A stretch of DNA of 64,000 nt from Leishmania mexicana MHOM/GT/2001/U1103 (Eukaryota > Euglenozoa > Kinetoplastea > Trypanosomatida > Trypanosomatidae): assembly GCF_000234665.1 (NCBI RefSeq), contig NC_018308.1, positions 374,818 through 438,817 of the forward strand. Direction: 5' to 3'. Below, in pieces: positions 51,401 through 63,609 of this stretch; position 1 is the first letter of the stretch, and each line of letters begins with the position of its first letter. Position numbers and translations under genes: made by a program. The notes beneath the pieces are model-generated. The model was not told the origin of the DNA. It made no database searches and was given only the letters and a program-made list of their open reading frames with translations.

Positions 51401-52009
51401 GGGTTACAGATGAATGCGAGGTCAGGTGAATACACAAATATATGATTGGACCCCGAACAAAGGTAAACAACAAAAAACGAGACTCAAGAACGCGCGACAG
51501 CAGAGCGAAGAAAGCCGGGACGAAGGGTCTTTTACTGTTGGGTATAAAAAAAACGTTGAAAACACATACATGCGAAAAGCAAAGAAACGGCCAGGAGGGC
51601 GAACGACGGAGGGTGAGGGACGGGGAGAAGACACACACACACCCATACACACACGCAACACAAAAGTGGGTGACGGAGGCACGAAAGGAAAAAGGGGGAA
51701 AAGGAGAGGGAAAGTAGCACACATAGGAGAGGAGAAACGAGAAGAAGCCACGCACACAAACACGAATAGGCTGGCGCGAGCCTCTTTTTTTACGCTATTT
51801 TAACTTTGTAATGTACAAAAGGAGAAAGAAAGCAGAACGACAGTGCATCCAAGGGGACGGAGAGAGAGAGAGTAGGGAGTGGGAAAGATTTGTGTGTAGG
51901 GGGGATCGAAAGGAGAGCAAAGAAACGAGACGGGTGGAGAGATACAAGACAAGGGCAACATCGGACGTCATCGCATACATGTGTCTACATGTGGTCGGTG
52001 GCGGTAATA
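48416..52009. other. Intergenic region, 3.6 kb, no gene seen
   Basis: Downstream of casein kinase 1, so probably in large part its 3' UTR. AT content is above that of coding regions. It contains TA tracts near 49069-49092 and, in 51.4-51.9 kb, purine-rich plus-strand sequence. Frames in it are short or compositionally skewed. Confidence 0.55.
49069..49092. repeat. Interrupted (TA)n tract
   Basis: TA runs at 49069-49076 and 49079-49092 split by a CA step, in the probable CK1 3' UTR. Confidence 0.85.
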
Positions 52010-53116
52010 TTATGTGCCGTGGCCACCGATGCTGAAGATGTTCTCCGGCGGGTTACTCCTTCCAAAGTCAGAGAACATACCCTTGCCATCCGCACCGCTG
52101 AGCATATTTGGCTGGTTTGCAGCGTTGGCATTCGTAGGAGCGATCTCGTCGCGCGACGAAAGTGACTGACGCGTCGGCTTGGTAGCTGACACGTTCCAAT
52201 CAAAAACATAGTCCATCGTTTCGCGGGGGCTCATGGAGTCTAAAACGGACTGGAGAAGGGCGTGGCACATGTCGTACTGAGGGGTCTCCGCAAACTCCAT
52301 ATTTCGGGCGTAGAAGAGCAGGTGCTCGAACACCTGAGGGCACTTGGCACAAATCTGGCTATAGCTCAAATCAGCCTTGATCTGACCGATCTTGCGCTCC
52401 TTGGCCGACAGGTCCTTGATGTTGAGGCCCGACCACGGCAGGCGACCACGATACATGTAAATCATGATGTACACTAGCTGCTCCAGGTCGTCACGGCGGC
52501 TCTGCGAGTATCCCTGATGCGTCCGCACCGAAGCGAAGCGCGAGGTGCCCAGAAAGTACCGGCCAGTGAAGATGTCACGATGCTTGCCATCGGAGTCGAT
52601 GAATTTGGAGCTTAGACCAAAATCAATCATGAAGATGCGATTCGAGAAGGAGCCTTTGCCCACAAGGAAGTTATCCGTCTTCAGGTCACGGTGCACGTAG
52701 CCCACAGAGTGAATGTACTCGAGGCGCGACAGGATCTGGCCCGCCAGCATGATAGTCGTCTTGAGAGAGAAGCGGCCCAACCTCTCGTGGAAGTCCTCGA
52801 GCGATGCGCCGTGCATGGACATGATCAGCATGCGGTAGTCGCCTTCCTGTCCAAAGTACTTCAGTGTCGCAATGCCTGAAATACCATCCTTTGTGGGAGT
52901 CTTCTGAATGTCCTGCATCACGCGCGCCTCGTGAAAGAGAAACGAGTTGCGACCGTTATTCTTTTCCATCTTCACCGCCACCATCTCGTTGTTGGACGTC
53001 TGAACGGCCGCGTAGACTTCGCCGAAGCCACCCTTGCCGAGCAGCTTCGTGAGGAAAAAGCGTCCTTGAAAGATGGACTTAATGACAGGTGCCACCTCGG
53101 AAGATGTCTCTGGCAT
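52010..53116 (-). CDS. CK1: Casein kinase 1 family Ser/Thr protein kinase (368 aa)
   Basis: Complete kinase domain: glycine loop GKGGFG (27-32), VAVK lysine K49, catalytic HRDLKTDN (142-149), DFG (165-167), and the CK1-specific activation-segment signature GTSRFAS (190-196) in place of the usual APE-type region. The C-terminal 70 residues are Asn/Pro/Gly/Ser-rich and probably disordered, the part that usually directs localisation or autoinhibition. ATG at 53114-53116, TAA at 52010-52012. All catalytic residues are present, so it should be active. Leishmania has several CK1 isoforms; I recall one on chromosome 4 but will not fix the isoform number. Confidence 0.95.
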   Translation of the reverse strand: MPETSSEVAPVIKSIFQGRFFLTKLLGKGGFGEVYAAVQTSNNEMVAVKMEKNNGRNSFLFHEARVMQDIQKTPTKDGISGIATLKYFGQEGDYRMLIMSMHGASLEDFHERLGRFSLKTTIMLAGQILSRLEYIHSVGYVHRDLKTDNFLVGKGSFSNRIFMIDFGLSSKFIDSDGKHRDIFTGRYFLGTSRFASVRTHQGYSQSRRDDLEQLVYIMIYMYRGRLPWSGLNIKDLSAKERKIGQIKADLSYSQICAKCPQVFEHLLFYARNMEFAETPQYDMCHALLQSVLDSMSPRETMDYVFDWNVSATKPTRQSLSSRDEIAPTNANAANQPNMLSGADGKGMFSDFGRSNPPENIFSIGGHGT

Positions 53117-54100
53117 TGTGATCGACGAAGGGCTTCTTCTCGCTTTATATCAGCTACACGAGTGTATGATGGCAAAAACAAAGGCGGGGAAGAAGAGAGA
53201 AGGGAGGAGGGAAGAGCTCGGCGAACGCGAGGATTGCTGGGATTGCTCTGCTGGTGAGTCAATTATGGAAAAGGGGGGGGGGGCAGAGATTGGAACGGGC
53301 CTTCGCGCACGTTAGATGACGGCACTCCTTGTGCTTGATGTCGTACTCCGCGGTGCTGCGTGAGTAAGTACTGCCGCCGCAACGGAGTGCCGAGATGTGT
53401 ATGTAGAGATACGAGCGAAGTAATGGCGGGTAGAAGACTTCAGTTTCCTTCCCTTTAATATCGGCCAAAGGGTGTAGTGGGTACGGGAGAGGTGATGAGG
53501 GTACCGCAGAGGTTACACACACCAAAACAAAAGGGAGAGCGGAATGACAAAAGCGGGATGAGACGTCAATGCAGGGAGCACACCATCCTGCAACAAGGGG
53601 CAGCACGAAGCAGTAGGGCTGTGGAGGCGGCACAGAGGAAGAGGGCAAAAGCATCCTCCCTCGTGAAACTTTTGCGGATGCCACCGCGTACCTGTTCCCA
53701 CCCTTCACGTCTCGTGTACAGCGACGCCGCAGCGCTCTACTAGCGGGATACGAACGAAGCCCACAACCAACACATCGCCTAACCTACACACTGTTCAACA
53801 GAGCACTGTGAAATGACCTTCGCCCCCTGCACCCTGACCGCAACTGCAACGGGGACCGCCGCGCCCTGTACAAGCCCGCACCCACTTACGGCGAGCCATT
53901 TGCTAATCTTGCTTGCTTTGTACCGAGTATTTCGTGCATTCCCGGGCACGGATGTGCGTGTCTATTTGTGTATGCGTGTAGCCTCTCATGGACTCATCTC
54001 GCATGACGTTCGGAAGAGAAGACGTGAAAGACGCGACAAGAAAAACAAAAGCAACGAAGCCGAAGCAACGACAAACACTACCGCTACGTCGCGGCACAGT
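53117..54100. other. Intergenic region, 1.0 kb, no gene seen
   Basis: Between the SCAPER-like gene stop and the CK1 start. The plus-strand purine run at about 53180-53290 is a CT-rich tract in the sense strand, close to the CK1 start, and probably directs trans-splicing. Confidence 0.55.
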
Positions 54101-57100
54101 CTACAGCTGGCGCAGCTTCTCCAGCTGCTCCATCGCAGCGGGCCAATACGATATGGGCAGCCGCCTCTCCAACTTGAAGTAGTTGCTTTGGTTCAGTGAC
54201 ATTGCTCGAAGCCCTTTGCACAGTTTCTCCTTCTCCACCGCCGGCGTCGTGCTCGTTGTCTCAGAGGAGCGCGGCGTCGCCTGTGGGGAGTCATCGTCGT
54301 CCGCCATCTCCGCCCACGACTTACCCTGCAGCTTCACCATGAGTGCAAAACGGGGATCTGTCTCCATCTTATGCGCCACCAGCTGCTTATGATGCTCCTG
54401 GGCGTACATTTTTGCCCTCTTGGTCAACGGATCGTACTCCTGGGAGATGAACTGCTGCAGTTCCGCCAGGGACATCTCTTCGCGGACAATCATCGAGTTT
54501 CGGTTGTTTTGAAGAATCGCGGAGAGGATTGTTGGAAACAAAATATGCCGCGCATTGGAGAAGTAGGTGATGGGCAGCACATTCAGCATTGTTCCCAGGA
54601 GTGGCTTCTTCTTCCCCCACCCCATCATGTCTTGGAGCGGTGCGTCATCGAAGCAGAGGTAACCGACGAGGAGGATGCACTCGTGCAGGGTCGCGCGTAG
54701 GTGGTAGTGCTTGCCGCCTAACTTCTGCGAATCGCCCAGATCGGAGCCGCTGCTGCAAGGGAAGGCTGGTAACGTGTTCAATGTGATACCGAATTGCAGC
54801 GCCTCTGTAAAGGAGCTCTTCAGGCCCTTTCCCGTCGCCTCCTCGACGTCCTCCGAGGCGGGAATTGTCTCAAGCTCATCGAGGTGGCCGTGGATGAACA
54901 TGAAAAATCCGTTAAGAACGTGAAACAGCTCCGTGCGAGTGATGAGTGCTGGCAGCGAGTCTGCAGAGGGAGTGCGCTTCATGTCACCCTTCCTCTCTTG
55001 CCTCGCCTCCATAGCGGCCCCCGCGTCGGTCGAACCGTCGTGCAGCAGCTCTTGGAGCTTCGTCAGCTGCCAGCGCGCGAGCGTGTTGAGGGTTCGAAAC
55101 AGGCAAAAGAGTATAGTCACCCGTTCGCATGACAGACTCGCGTCACTCTCCCGCAGCGGCGATCCGTTCGGCGTGAGCATGTTCTGCAGCAGCGTGAAGA
55201 GGGACGTCGTGATCTGCTGAAACCAGTTCCGCTTCACTTCTCCCTTTCGACGGGTTACCACGCTCAGTTCCGTGTGAATAATACACAGGGCGGTGTAGGC
55301 AAGTTGTAGCTCGCCTTCCTCAGTGCACGTTTGAAGTACTGCGATGCACACGCGGTCAACGCCGACAACGTCCATCTCGTTGAGTAGCTGGTCCCGCACC
55401 GGCGCCAACTTTGCTGATCCCTGTGCTTCCGCGCTGATACGCTCAAGACACGTGCCCAGAACTTCCATTGTGCAGCGGAGAGCCTCGGCATTCTGCTGAA
55501 GGAGCAGCGAGTGAGCCTCATCACGCAGGCACGTCAACAGCAACACCGTGCATCCACTCTTGATGAAGTACAGCGCGTTCTCTTTTCCTTCCTTCTCATC
55601 CACGAACCACGACAGCATGATGTCGGTTATCTGCCGCATGACCCCGAAGTCTCGCGCTTTCCGAGCCTCCATGAGTACCTTGACCAGCGTCTCGAACGAG
55701 TTGAAGTAGCGCACGAATTCGTAGTCCACATCCCCGAGAGTTGCAGCGGAGACTTCACTCAAAGGATGCCTGCACTGCGCCACTGACGGCGTCGCCACGG
55801 CTGACGCGAGGCGGCTGAAAACAACGCGCAGCCTGCTGCGATTCAAATCCTTGGTGGAGTGCGCCGACATCTTTTGGTACGTGTCCGCAAACACCTTGCC
55901 GTGATGCGCCGCTGTGGTGGACAAACGCGACAAGCGCGACGCCTGCTGCTCCACCTCCTGCTCTGACAGCGGCGGCATCATCTCCTCCAACGTCGGCCGA
56001 GCCGCCAGCTCCCTGTCCCGACGCTCCTTCGCTTCGCGTAGCTTTTGCTCCTGCCGCTCTAGTTTCTGCTGCCGCCTCTCCCGCTGCTCCTCCAACAGCT
56101 GGGCACTCTGCTGAAACTTTTCCTCCGTCTTGCGACTCTTTGCCTCCGCCTCTGCGGTGGTGTCAACGTGGTGTTGCTGCACCTTCTTCTCCCACTCTCG
56201 TGCCTTCTGCTGCTTCACCTCCTGGTCCACTTTCTTCTGCTCGTCGACGCGGCGAAGATTGTCAAAGCGGTGCTGTTCGCGCTGCTGCTGCTTCTCCTGT
56301 CGCTCCTGACTTAAGTTTCGGCGACGCTCAGCGGCAGCTCGCACTGCCTCCTGCCGTTCCTGTGCCTGCTTTTGAAGTTTCTCTCGCATCTGCTCCTGGT
56401 TATGCTCCACATCGCTCATTTTCTTGCCCAGCAAAAGCGCCTTGTTCTGCTGCTGCAGCTCCTTCGTGAGCAACACCTCCTCCACACGGGAGTGGGCGCG
56501 CTGGGCCTTCTCACGAGTCTGCCGCCGCGCTTCCTCCGCACGGCGCACTCCGTTGTCCATCCGATCCTGCGTCTCCATGCGCTGCTTTGTTTCAGCCTCC
56601 TCGCGCCGCGCTTTGGCGCGCAGGCTCCGGGCATCAGCCACCTCTGACTTCTGCTTCATCTCCTGCAAAATATCTAACCGGCGCTCCTCTGCCTGTCTCT
56701 GACGCTCCTCCGCGCGCAGCGCGGACGCGTACCGAGCAGCCTCCACGTCGCCCCTTGTCTGCACATCTGCCCGCACGGGAGAGTGCTTGGGAGAGGGAAG
56801 CTTCTGCTTGAGGAGCGCCGCCTTGTAGTTTTGGGGACCCTGGCTCACCGCGGTGGCGGAGATACGCACGGCGTCACCTAACGCGTCGTCAGGCTCCCTG
56901 TTCGACGGCGTCACCAGCGTGTTCACTAAAGAGCTGACCTGGTTGCGCATGGAGAGATTCATTCTGCGCGCTTCAATGCGCCGCTCCACCTTGACGGTCT
57001 TGAGCGCCTTCAGGCAGTCTTCCGTTACGGCGATAAATTCATCTATATCATGTAAATGGCCATGATTTTCCAAGTTATACAAAACCTCGTAAACGACGGA

Positions 57101-57286
57101 CTTGAGCTTGCCAATAAGCAAGAAACTCGAAATCGCGTTGCCCTCGCTGCCATTTAGTGCACTGCTGTTGACAGTCGCAAAGTTGCCCTGCTTGGGTGTG
57201 CGAGGGTCGGGGTAATCGGCATCGCCATTGCCAACATTAGTCAGCATCGCGCCCTCTGGCGGAGCACCTCGACCGTTTTCAGACAT
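54101..57286 (-). CDS. SCAPER-like protein (1061 aa)
   Basis: Named by resemblance to human S-phase cyclin A-associated protein in the ER. The C-terminal segment (about residues 900-985) has the family pattern: LHECILLVGYLCFDD, then a short loop, LNVLPITYFSNAR, LFPTILSAILQNNRNSMIVREEMS. A helical N-terminal block (about 40-110) precedes a very long charged coiled coil (about 190-470, rich in Gln, Glu, Arg, Lys), as in SCAPER. Residues about 500-900 are helical repeats. SCAPER has been linked to cyclin A/Cdk2, to cilia and to ribosome-associated mRNA decay in animals; the role here is unknown. The ATG at 57284-57286 was chosen because the upstream 23 codons are hydrophobic and Phe-rich and look like 5' UTR. 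Confidence 0.8.
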   Translation of the reverse strand: MSENGRGAPPEGAMLTNVGNGDADYPDPRTPKQGNFATVNSSALNGSEGNAISSFLLIGKLKSVVYEVLYNLENHGHLHDIDEFIAVTEDCLKALKTVKVERRIEARRMNLSMRNQVSSLVNTLVTPSNREPDDALGDAVRISATAVSQGPQNYKAALLKQKLPSPKHSPVRADVQTRGDVEAARYASALRAEERQRQAEERRLDILQEMKQKSEVADARSLRAKARREEAETKQRMETQDRMDNGVRRAEEARRQTREKAQRAHSRVEEVLLTKELQQQNKALLLGKKMSDVEHNQEQMREKLQKQAQERQEAVRAAAERRRNLSQERQEKQQQREQHRFDNLRRVDEQKKVDQEVKQQKAREWEKKVQQHHVDTTAEAEAKSRKTEEKFQQSAQLLEEQRERRQQKLERQEQKLREAKERRDRELAARPTLEEMMPPLSEQEVEQQASRLSRLSTTAAHHGKVFADTYQKMSAHSTKDLNRSRLRVVFSRLASAVATPSVAQCRHPLSEVSAATLGDVDYEFVRYFNSFETLVKVLMEARKARDFGVMRQITDIMLSWFVDEKEGKENALYFIKSGCTVLLLTCLRDEAHSLLLQQNAEALRCTMEVLGTCLERISAEAQGSAKLAPVRDQLLNEMDVVGVDRVCIAVLQTCTEEGELQLAYTALCIIHTELSVVTRRKGEVKRNWFQQITTSLFTLLQNMLTPNGSPLRESDASLSCERVTILFCLFRTLNTLARWQLTKLQELLHDGSTDAGAAMEARQERKGDMKRTPSADSLPALITRTELFHVLNGFFMFIHGHLDELETIPASEDVEEATGKGLKSSFTEALQFGITLNTLPAFPCSSGSDLGDSQKLGGKHYHLRATLHECILLVGYLCFDDAPLQDMMGWGKKKPLLGTMLNVLPITYFSNARHILFPTILSAILQNNRNSMIVREEMSLAELQQFISQEYDPLTKRAKMYAQEHHKQLVAHKMETDPRFALMVKLQGKSWAEMADDDDSPQATPRSSETTSTTPAVEKEKLCKGLRAMSLNQSNYFKLERRLPISYWPAAMEQLEKLRQL

Positions 57287-58454
57287 CAGCACAAGGTGCG
57301 AAAAGCTAAAGCAAGCAAACACAGGAGTGAGAAAAGAGAATGTGTGATGGAACACACTGACTCCCGCGGTGACACATCAAGCCTTACTCGGGTGCAGAGA
57401 GACGCAATCAACTCCAATTGTCTGTACTGTGAATAAGGGCCTATGTGAGTGTGCATGAGTGTGTGTGCGTCTCACGTGATGACCGGAGAAAGGACGGGAA
57501 AGGTTACAGTCAAACAAAAAAGATGATGATGAGTGGCACTAATTCACAGGGAGTCCTTTCCTCGCACATCCGATGCGACAGCGGCCCTGCACGCATGATA
57601 GTGAGAGCCAACTGACCTCTTGTATAGAGGGGAGAATATCGCGAGAAAGCTGCGCTCATGGCCACGTATCACGCGGCGTGCACTTGATGCCAAATCATCA
57701 ACGACACCACCCGACATCCCTGTAGCACTGGTAGAGCCGCGACTGACATTGCGGCGGCACGCGAGGAGCCCGCGCACTTCGCGCCCTGCCAGTGAAATTG
57801 AGAGGATACTTGAAGATCGGCGCCCGCTTACTCCCAGGCACAAAAAAAAACATAACAACGTGTCAACCCTTTTCTTCTTCCCTTGCTTTGAGGTTCTACA
57901 TGAGGATAATGTGTGTAGGATGTCCGTCGCCGGTACATGCGAGCCCGCGATCTGCCTCGTCGGGATACCACGCTTTCCTGCGCAGAATGCTGCTTGGCGT
58001 CAGCATCCGTGCGTGGCAGGGGAGACTAGAGGCCGCGCAAGACTGCAAGAGCAAAAAGTGCACGTCAGAGAAGAGCAGGTGCTCTGTACATCTGAGCCGC
58101 TTGTGGGGACTGGAGGGGTAGACACACGGGACGCACTTTTATCCCAATGGGGAAAAACCGGAGAGGAATAAAAACAATCTCAAAGCGAGACCAGGCGGGG
58201 AAAACCGGGTGGATGAAGACAATCAGAGTTCTTTGGAAAACAGATATGAAAAACAAAACAAAACGATGATTGAAAGTAGAACAACGCACCATCTAACCAA
58301 AAATAAGCACGAGAACCAGGCAGTACAGAAGACAATATCCAAAGTGCTGCAAAAGCTACCACGCGCACGCTAGCTCACCTCTGCCTAATTCCACTAGCGT
58401 CTTCCGGTCGCACGAAGTCCTCTGCGCAACAGTTGCTAAGTCAGATGAGGACCC
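57287..58454. other. Actin 3' flank and spacer, 1.2 kb, no gene seen
   Basis: Should hold the actin 3' UTR and the SCAPER-like 5' flank. One minus-strand frame (57544-57858) was examined and not accepted. Confidence 0.55.
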
Positions 58455-59585
58455 TTAGAAGCACTTGTTGTGCACGATGCTTGGCCCAGACTCGTCGTAC
58501 TCGCTCTTCTTCACCCACATTGTCTGGAACGTCGTCAGCGATGACAAAATCGAACCACCGATCCACACGCTGTACTTGCGCTCCGGTGGCGCAACCACCT
58601 TCGGCTTGATCGACGACGGCGCCAGGTTCGAGATCTCCTTCGCGAGGCGCTCTGGAAGGTTGCGGAACATGGTTGACCCACCGGATAGCACAATGTTGCC
58701 GTACAGCTCGCGACGCACATCAATGTCGCACTTGTTGATGGACTGATACACCATCTCCGGAAAGCCCGGCGCCTCGTCGAGGCCAATCAGCGACGGCTTG
58801 AATAGCACCTCCGGGCAGCGGAAGCGCTGATTGCCCACCATCATGACGTTGCCGTCCGGCAGCTCAAACGCCTCCTCGTTCGCCGACTTGGCGCTGTTCG
58901 TCATCTCCTCCTCGAAGTCGAGCGCTACGTAGCACAGCTGCTCCTTCACGTTGCGCACAATCTCCTTCTCGGCGGTCGTCGTGAACGTCATGCCCGTCTC
59001 CATCATGATCTTCATCAGGTACTCCGTCAAGTCGCGGCCAGCCATGTCCACACGCCGCACCGCGTGCGGCAGCGAGTAACCCTCGTAGATCGGCACGGTG
59101 TGCGTCACACCGTCGCCCGCATCCAGCACAATACCGGTAGTGCGACCAGAGGAGTAGAGGGACAACACAGCCTGAATTCCAATGTACAGCGACGGCACGT
59201 TGAACGTCTCGAACATGATCTGTGTCATCTTCTCGCGGTTCTGCTTCGGGTTCATCGGCGCCTCCGTCAACAGCACGTTGTGCTGCTCGGGGTTCACGCG
59301 CAGCTCGTTGTAGAAGGTGTGGTGCCAGATCTTCTCCATGTCATCCCAGTTCGTCACGATGCCGTGCTCGATCGGGTACTTCAGCGACAGAACGCCGCGC
59401 TTCGACTGCGCCTCGTCGCCAACATACACCGTCTTGTTCGCGCTTCCCATCATAGCCTGCATGTTCTTCGGGCGGCCCACGATGGACGGGAAGACGTGGC
59501 GCGGAGCATCATCGCCAGAGAAACCGGCCTTCACCATGCCGGATCCGTTATCGCAGACGATGGAGCTCTGCTCGTTGTCAGCCAT
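58455..59585 (-). CDS. ACT: Actin (376 aa)
   Basis: The N terminus has the nucleotide-binding loop [18 protein letters not shown], followed by FPSIVGRPK. The second phosphate loop and adenosine motif appear as [17 protein letters not shown] and VLSGGSTMF, and the protein ends in KCF. The length of 376 residues is that of conventional actin. ATG at 59583-59585, TAA at 58455-58457. Leishmania actin is divergent from animal actin in its surface loops and forms unusual filaments. This is the gene closest to the telomere in the window, hence probably the first of the polycistronic unit. Confidence 0.98.
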   Translation of the reverse strand: MADNEQSSIVCDNGSGMVKAGFSGDDAPRHVFPSIVGRPKNMQAMMGSANKTVYVGDEAQSKRGVLSLKYPIEHGIVTNWDDMEKIWHHTFYNELRVNPEQHNVLLTEAPMNPKQNREKMTQIMFETFNVPSLYIGIQAVLSLYSSGRTTGIVLDAGDGVTHTVPIYEGYSLPHAVRRVDMAGRDLTEYLMKIMMETGMTFTTTAEKEIVRNVKEQLCYVALDFEEEMTNSAKSANEEAFELPDGNVMMVGNQRFRCPEVLFKPSLIGLDEAPGFPEMVYQSINKCDIDVRRELYGNIVLSGGSTMFRNLPERLAKEISNLAPSSIKPKVVAPPERKYSVWIGGSILSSLTTFQTMWVKKSEYDESGPSIVHNKCF

Positions 59586-62500
59586 TTTCTTCGTTGAGAA
59601 AAATAAATGGGAATAAGCTGTTTTCAATGAAGAGTGTACAGGCAAGATATCTAGAAATCTGCCATGCGAGCGCCATGAAAGAACAAAGCAGGAGAAGGGG
59701 GCGACAGGATGATTTTTTTATAGGAAAAGAAGCCCGTAGTGAAAGGCACGCATGATGTTCGCCCCATACAGATGCATAACAATACCACTGGAGGGTGAAG
59801 TGCCGAGATGTACCCACTCAGCGAGAAACAATATGAAAACACTTTAGCCGACAGCACAACACAGCTACAGAGATGACATTCTCCGCTTTTTCCCCCTTTC
59901 GCGAAAATCTCTCAAACAACATCTCGAACACTCACAACTGCACTTGCGACAAACTAGCCGGGTCGCTTCACGCGCTGCTTCTGTAGGGGCACACAAAATG
60001 CGACGACACCAGCCCCACTCACACATAAGCATGAAACTCGAATGCCTCGCCAGAGGAGACGCGACGAGAACTCTTTGACAGCATCTTTGTGGCCCACTGG
60101 TTCTTCACATACGCCAGCAAAGACGATTGGTGTTTTTCTTTTTGCAAAGACTATTTAACAAAAAAATCTACAGGCAGAGCGGCGTACAAAATGAGCGCAA
60201 TTTCAGTCGTTCAGAAGCCATAAACAGAGTCCCCGCCGTATAGAGCCTCTCATCTTTCAAATAAAGCAAAACATACTCGCGTTCTTCATGCCCGATAAAG
60301 CACCACTTTGTGCATTTCGTGGCACTTTGACAGTTAGGGAGCCTAGCTCTCTCGGAGGTCCATTCAGCACGAAGAGTTCTACGATTGGCACCAAAGGCGC
60401 AAGTCTCGCAGTCCACACTCATACTCACAATACCAATAACAGACACACACCACAGACCTTCTGTACAGTCATCATACGACTATTGACAGAACGTACCAGA
60501 GCGGTAGACATACACATTAACTATGTGATAAAAAAAAGATAGCCAATAGCTAAATCGCAAGAACACGCTTGTTTTCATCTTTCCGTTATTCATTCTGCGT
60601 GGCATCCGAGAACAGCCCAGGTAAACTACGACATGAGAGACTCCAGTAACCACGCAACCAAAAAAAATAAAGGTGTTTTATTACACACACAAAGTTAATG
60701 CGCTGTTTACAGCAACTGCTCACCGAAAAAAGAAAAAGTATCAGCTCCTTCAAGCACCACCTCTGACCGACCACCGACTTAGCAAGCATTACAACCTTCT
60801 TCAGATAATGACAAAACACAGTCAAAAGACATTAGTAAAGCTGCACAGTACATGTGTGATCCAACTCTCTTCGGAAGCCCTACACTACTGTCATCTCTAG
60901 TCACATTTCCCGGAAGTGCTGCAAACCTACAACGCCTTGAAAACCCCCGATGAACGTCTTTCAATACACAACATATACCACAACACTGCAAACGCCGAGA
61001 TTGCAAATAATGAAGCGAGAAAAAAAAGAAAAAAGAGTTTTCATAGAAAAAAGGCATAGCTGAAATAGCGAGCTCGCATTTTTCCACTAGCGACGGAGGG
61101 CCATAAATACGCCCGCCTCTTCAAAGCGTACCATTAGTGTAGCAAAACAAAAAACAAAACACAAAGTAAAAAAGGCGAAGCGGTTATTGACTTCGGCAGA
61201 GTCATGCAGATTGACTATGGTGCAGTGATGCCAAACGTAACACACACACAGAAAACAAATTAGAAAATAACCGACCTCACCTGCAACTAAATGCAAAGCC
61301 GAAAATGCCGGCACATTTCCCACTGTCGTCGCTTCCATGGAGGATCTTGTCGATAGATGGCTCCCTATACACCGGAGAAAAAAAGAAATCCAAACGACGT
61401 ACAAGGTAACTCCTAGCCATGGCAGTTTCAAGGATGCGTCGGCGGGAAAACAAGAGCAGCAGAAAACGCAGATTCTCGTAAAACCTCCATACTGGATCAG
61501 GCATCCAAATTCAAAGACAATTGTAGGGAAAAGATATATACCAAATTTCGTTTGCGTCGCTACACCTCCAAAGGCTATCTGAAAGCAGCAAAAAAAAATG
61601 TTCGCCCAGGGCCCAGAAATAGCGTAAAGTACGAAATTATTTGCGCTTCGCTAGGTGCGTCGTAATAAGTGCGCTGAACCTGCCCCCACCACCGTAATAA
61701 CAGAAGTCTACAGAAGAAACGAAACGAAGCAACCCACGAGCAAACAAGAGTTCGATATCATGCAGGCGGCCAGACTGAAAAGACGCTACACGTGCGCAAG
61801 GCAGTACATCATAGTCTCAGTTGTACCTTTCGCATACCAGAACGACATCCCGACCGACCATTCGTTTTCTTCCGAAAATGGAAGGCATAAATCCTCAAAG
61901 CACACCATAAATACCAATGATGCCTTCTCTCGTTGATTTAGCACTTCCACTCCTCTTCCTAACTTTCTCAGCGGAAAGAACTCAAGAAAAGACAGTTCTG
62001 CGTAAAACCGTCGCGTCTCCTGCAAAAGTCATAGCATCATGACGCGAGGAGACATTCACAGAAAGCACTTTCAGCTATATCTTACAGCATCTCACGTCGG
62101 GTAGGGAAGCGCAACAGCATCCTTTGCCTTTGTCGCCGGTGCCCCTGACAGCACCTACGGAGAAGCTGGTGAAGGAAGCCTAGAGGAGAGGCTTTGGGCG
62201 TCTACCATCTTCTGTACCCCTGCAAGTACATCTTTTGCGCTACTTGCTGTACATAGCTTTCCTTTCAACAACGGCATCTCCCTATACACAACACTCATAC
62301 TCCCTTGAAAAGCGACTCCACGGAGGAAGAAAGAGGAGTTCATTATGAAGGCACCTACATCACTGCCGCAAAGCCGGCAATCAAACATTTCCACACGAGA
62401 ATCTTGCGCTCTATAAACATGGCCCAATAAAGGCTATAGACCTAACACTAAGACCTAGTTACCCTCATTGTTTTAGTAGGCATCAAAAGTCAGCCAGTAA

Positions 62501-63609
62501 ATCATCCTTTACGCTGGCGTGTGCCAGTTGATTACGTCCCATACTCCTCCCTGCCGCAAAACATGGCAGTGGTGAGTGAGGAGGGGGGCTGCGACTCAAG
62601 AAACCAAGTGGTAACACCACCGTCCAGTGACGTCAACTTGAGCACCAGTTCGGCGTCTCCGGAGTGCTCGATTACCGGAACGCCACAAATGTGGAGTCTA
62701 CTATACCTCCGCTGTTCGCTGAAGCTTCAGCTGGTAGAAAACAACAACCCCCCTCCCTTCCCCTCCGCGGCGTCCGACGGTAAACCCAGGCGCTGATGCA
62801 TGCAATCTGAATGTGTGTAACAGTGCACTTTATCATTCTTGTGGTCCACTGTTACGGCAGGTTTTCACCTTTTTTCTTGCATTGTTTCATTCCATGTCCT
62901 GAAACGTTCCAGTTAAAAACCACCAACATTCGCTTTCGCTGCGCCGCACACGTTTTACCCCCCACCAGACCATTCTTTCCATCACTGACAACATCTGCCG
63001 CCCGTCTTGCGGCAATGAATGGTCTTTCGTCTTGGCCAACTTCAACCCCTTCCTGCGAACTGCCGCGGTTCATTCCTGTAAAGCTAAAAGCGCTGCAAGC
63101 TCCAGTGGCTGTCACTACGCGCCGGTGTTGTTCTGACACGTCTTCGCGTAAGGGTCCGGGGGGCTTTCATACTTTCACAAGAAAGCATGGAAAACGATCG
63201 GCCCACCGCCAGTAAGAAAGTGCCCTCCCCTTTGACTTGTTGGCTCCCCCGTCTTTGCAATACGCATTTCTCCGCCAGAAAAAAAACACCAGAACCGTGT
63301 CATTGACTTCTGCCCGTTCATACCGTGACCATTCGGTAACGGGCAAGCTGCTTAACAGAGATGCCCCCCAAAAGATACATATCCTCGTACGCTTCACTTT
63401 TCTCCGTTGTTTCATACATGAACCTCCTTCCTGTAACAGAAGCGGAGCCGCTTAGCGCCGCCTGCGGGAACGTTGCGCATACTTTTCCGAAGACCATTCA
63501 AAAGTCCCGGAGTTCGCATTTACTAAAACTGCTGTTTGCATTAGCGCCTTCTACAACGGGGCGGTCGCCAACAGGACGACGACGTGACGGTGTGCTGCTC
63601 TACTAGTCC
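59586..63609. other. Subtelomeric region without credible genes, 4 kb
   Basis: AT-richer than the rest of the window, with many A-runs on the plus strand. Frames are short and lack the C/G-ending codon bias. As actin is the first gene read inward from here, the polycistronic transcription start is expected in this interval, but trypanosomatid Pol II start regions have no firm sequence motif to point to. Confidence 0.55.
59667..59705 (-). promoter_or_regulatory. Predicted actin polypyrimidine tract
   Basis: The sense strand here is CT-rich and is followed by AG within 20 bases and further AGs before the actin ATG. It is the most likely trans-splicing signal for actin mRNA. The exact acceptor cannot be fixed from sequence alone. 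Confidence 0.5.

Noticed and set aside
57544..57858. Minus-strand 104-residue frame beyond actin
   Set aside because: Weak codon bias (about half of third positions G or C) and no motif; probably UTR.
61087..61431. Minus-strand 114-residue hydrophobic frame in the subtelomere
   Set aside because: Phe/Cys/Val-rich from T-rich sense strand; no codon bias or family pattern.
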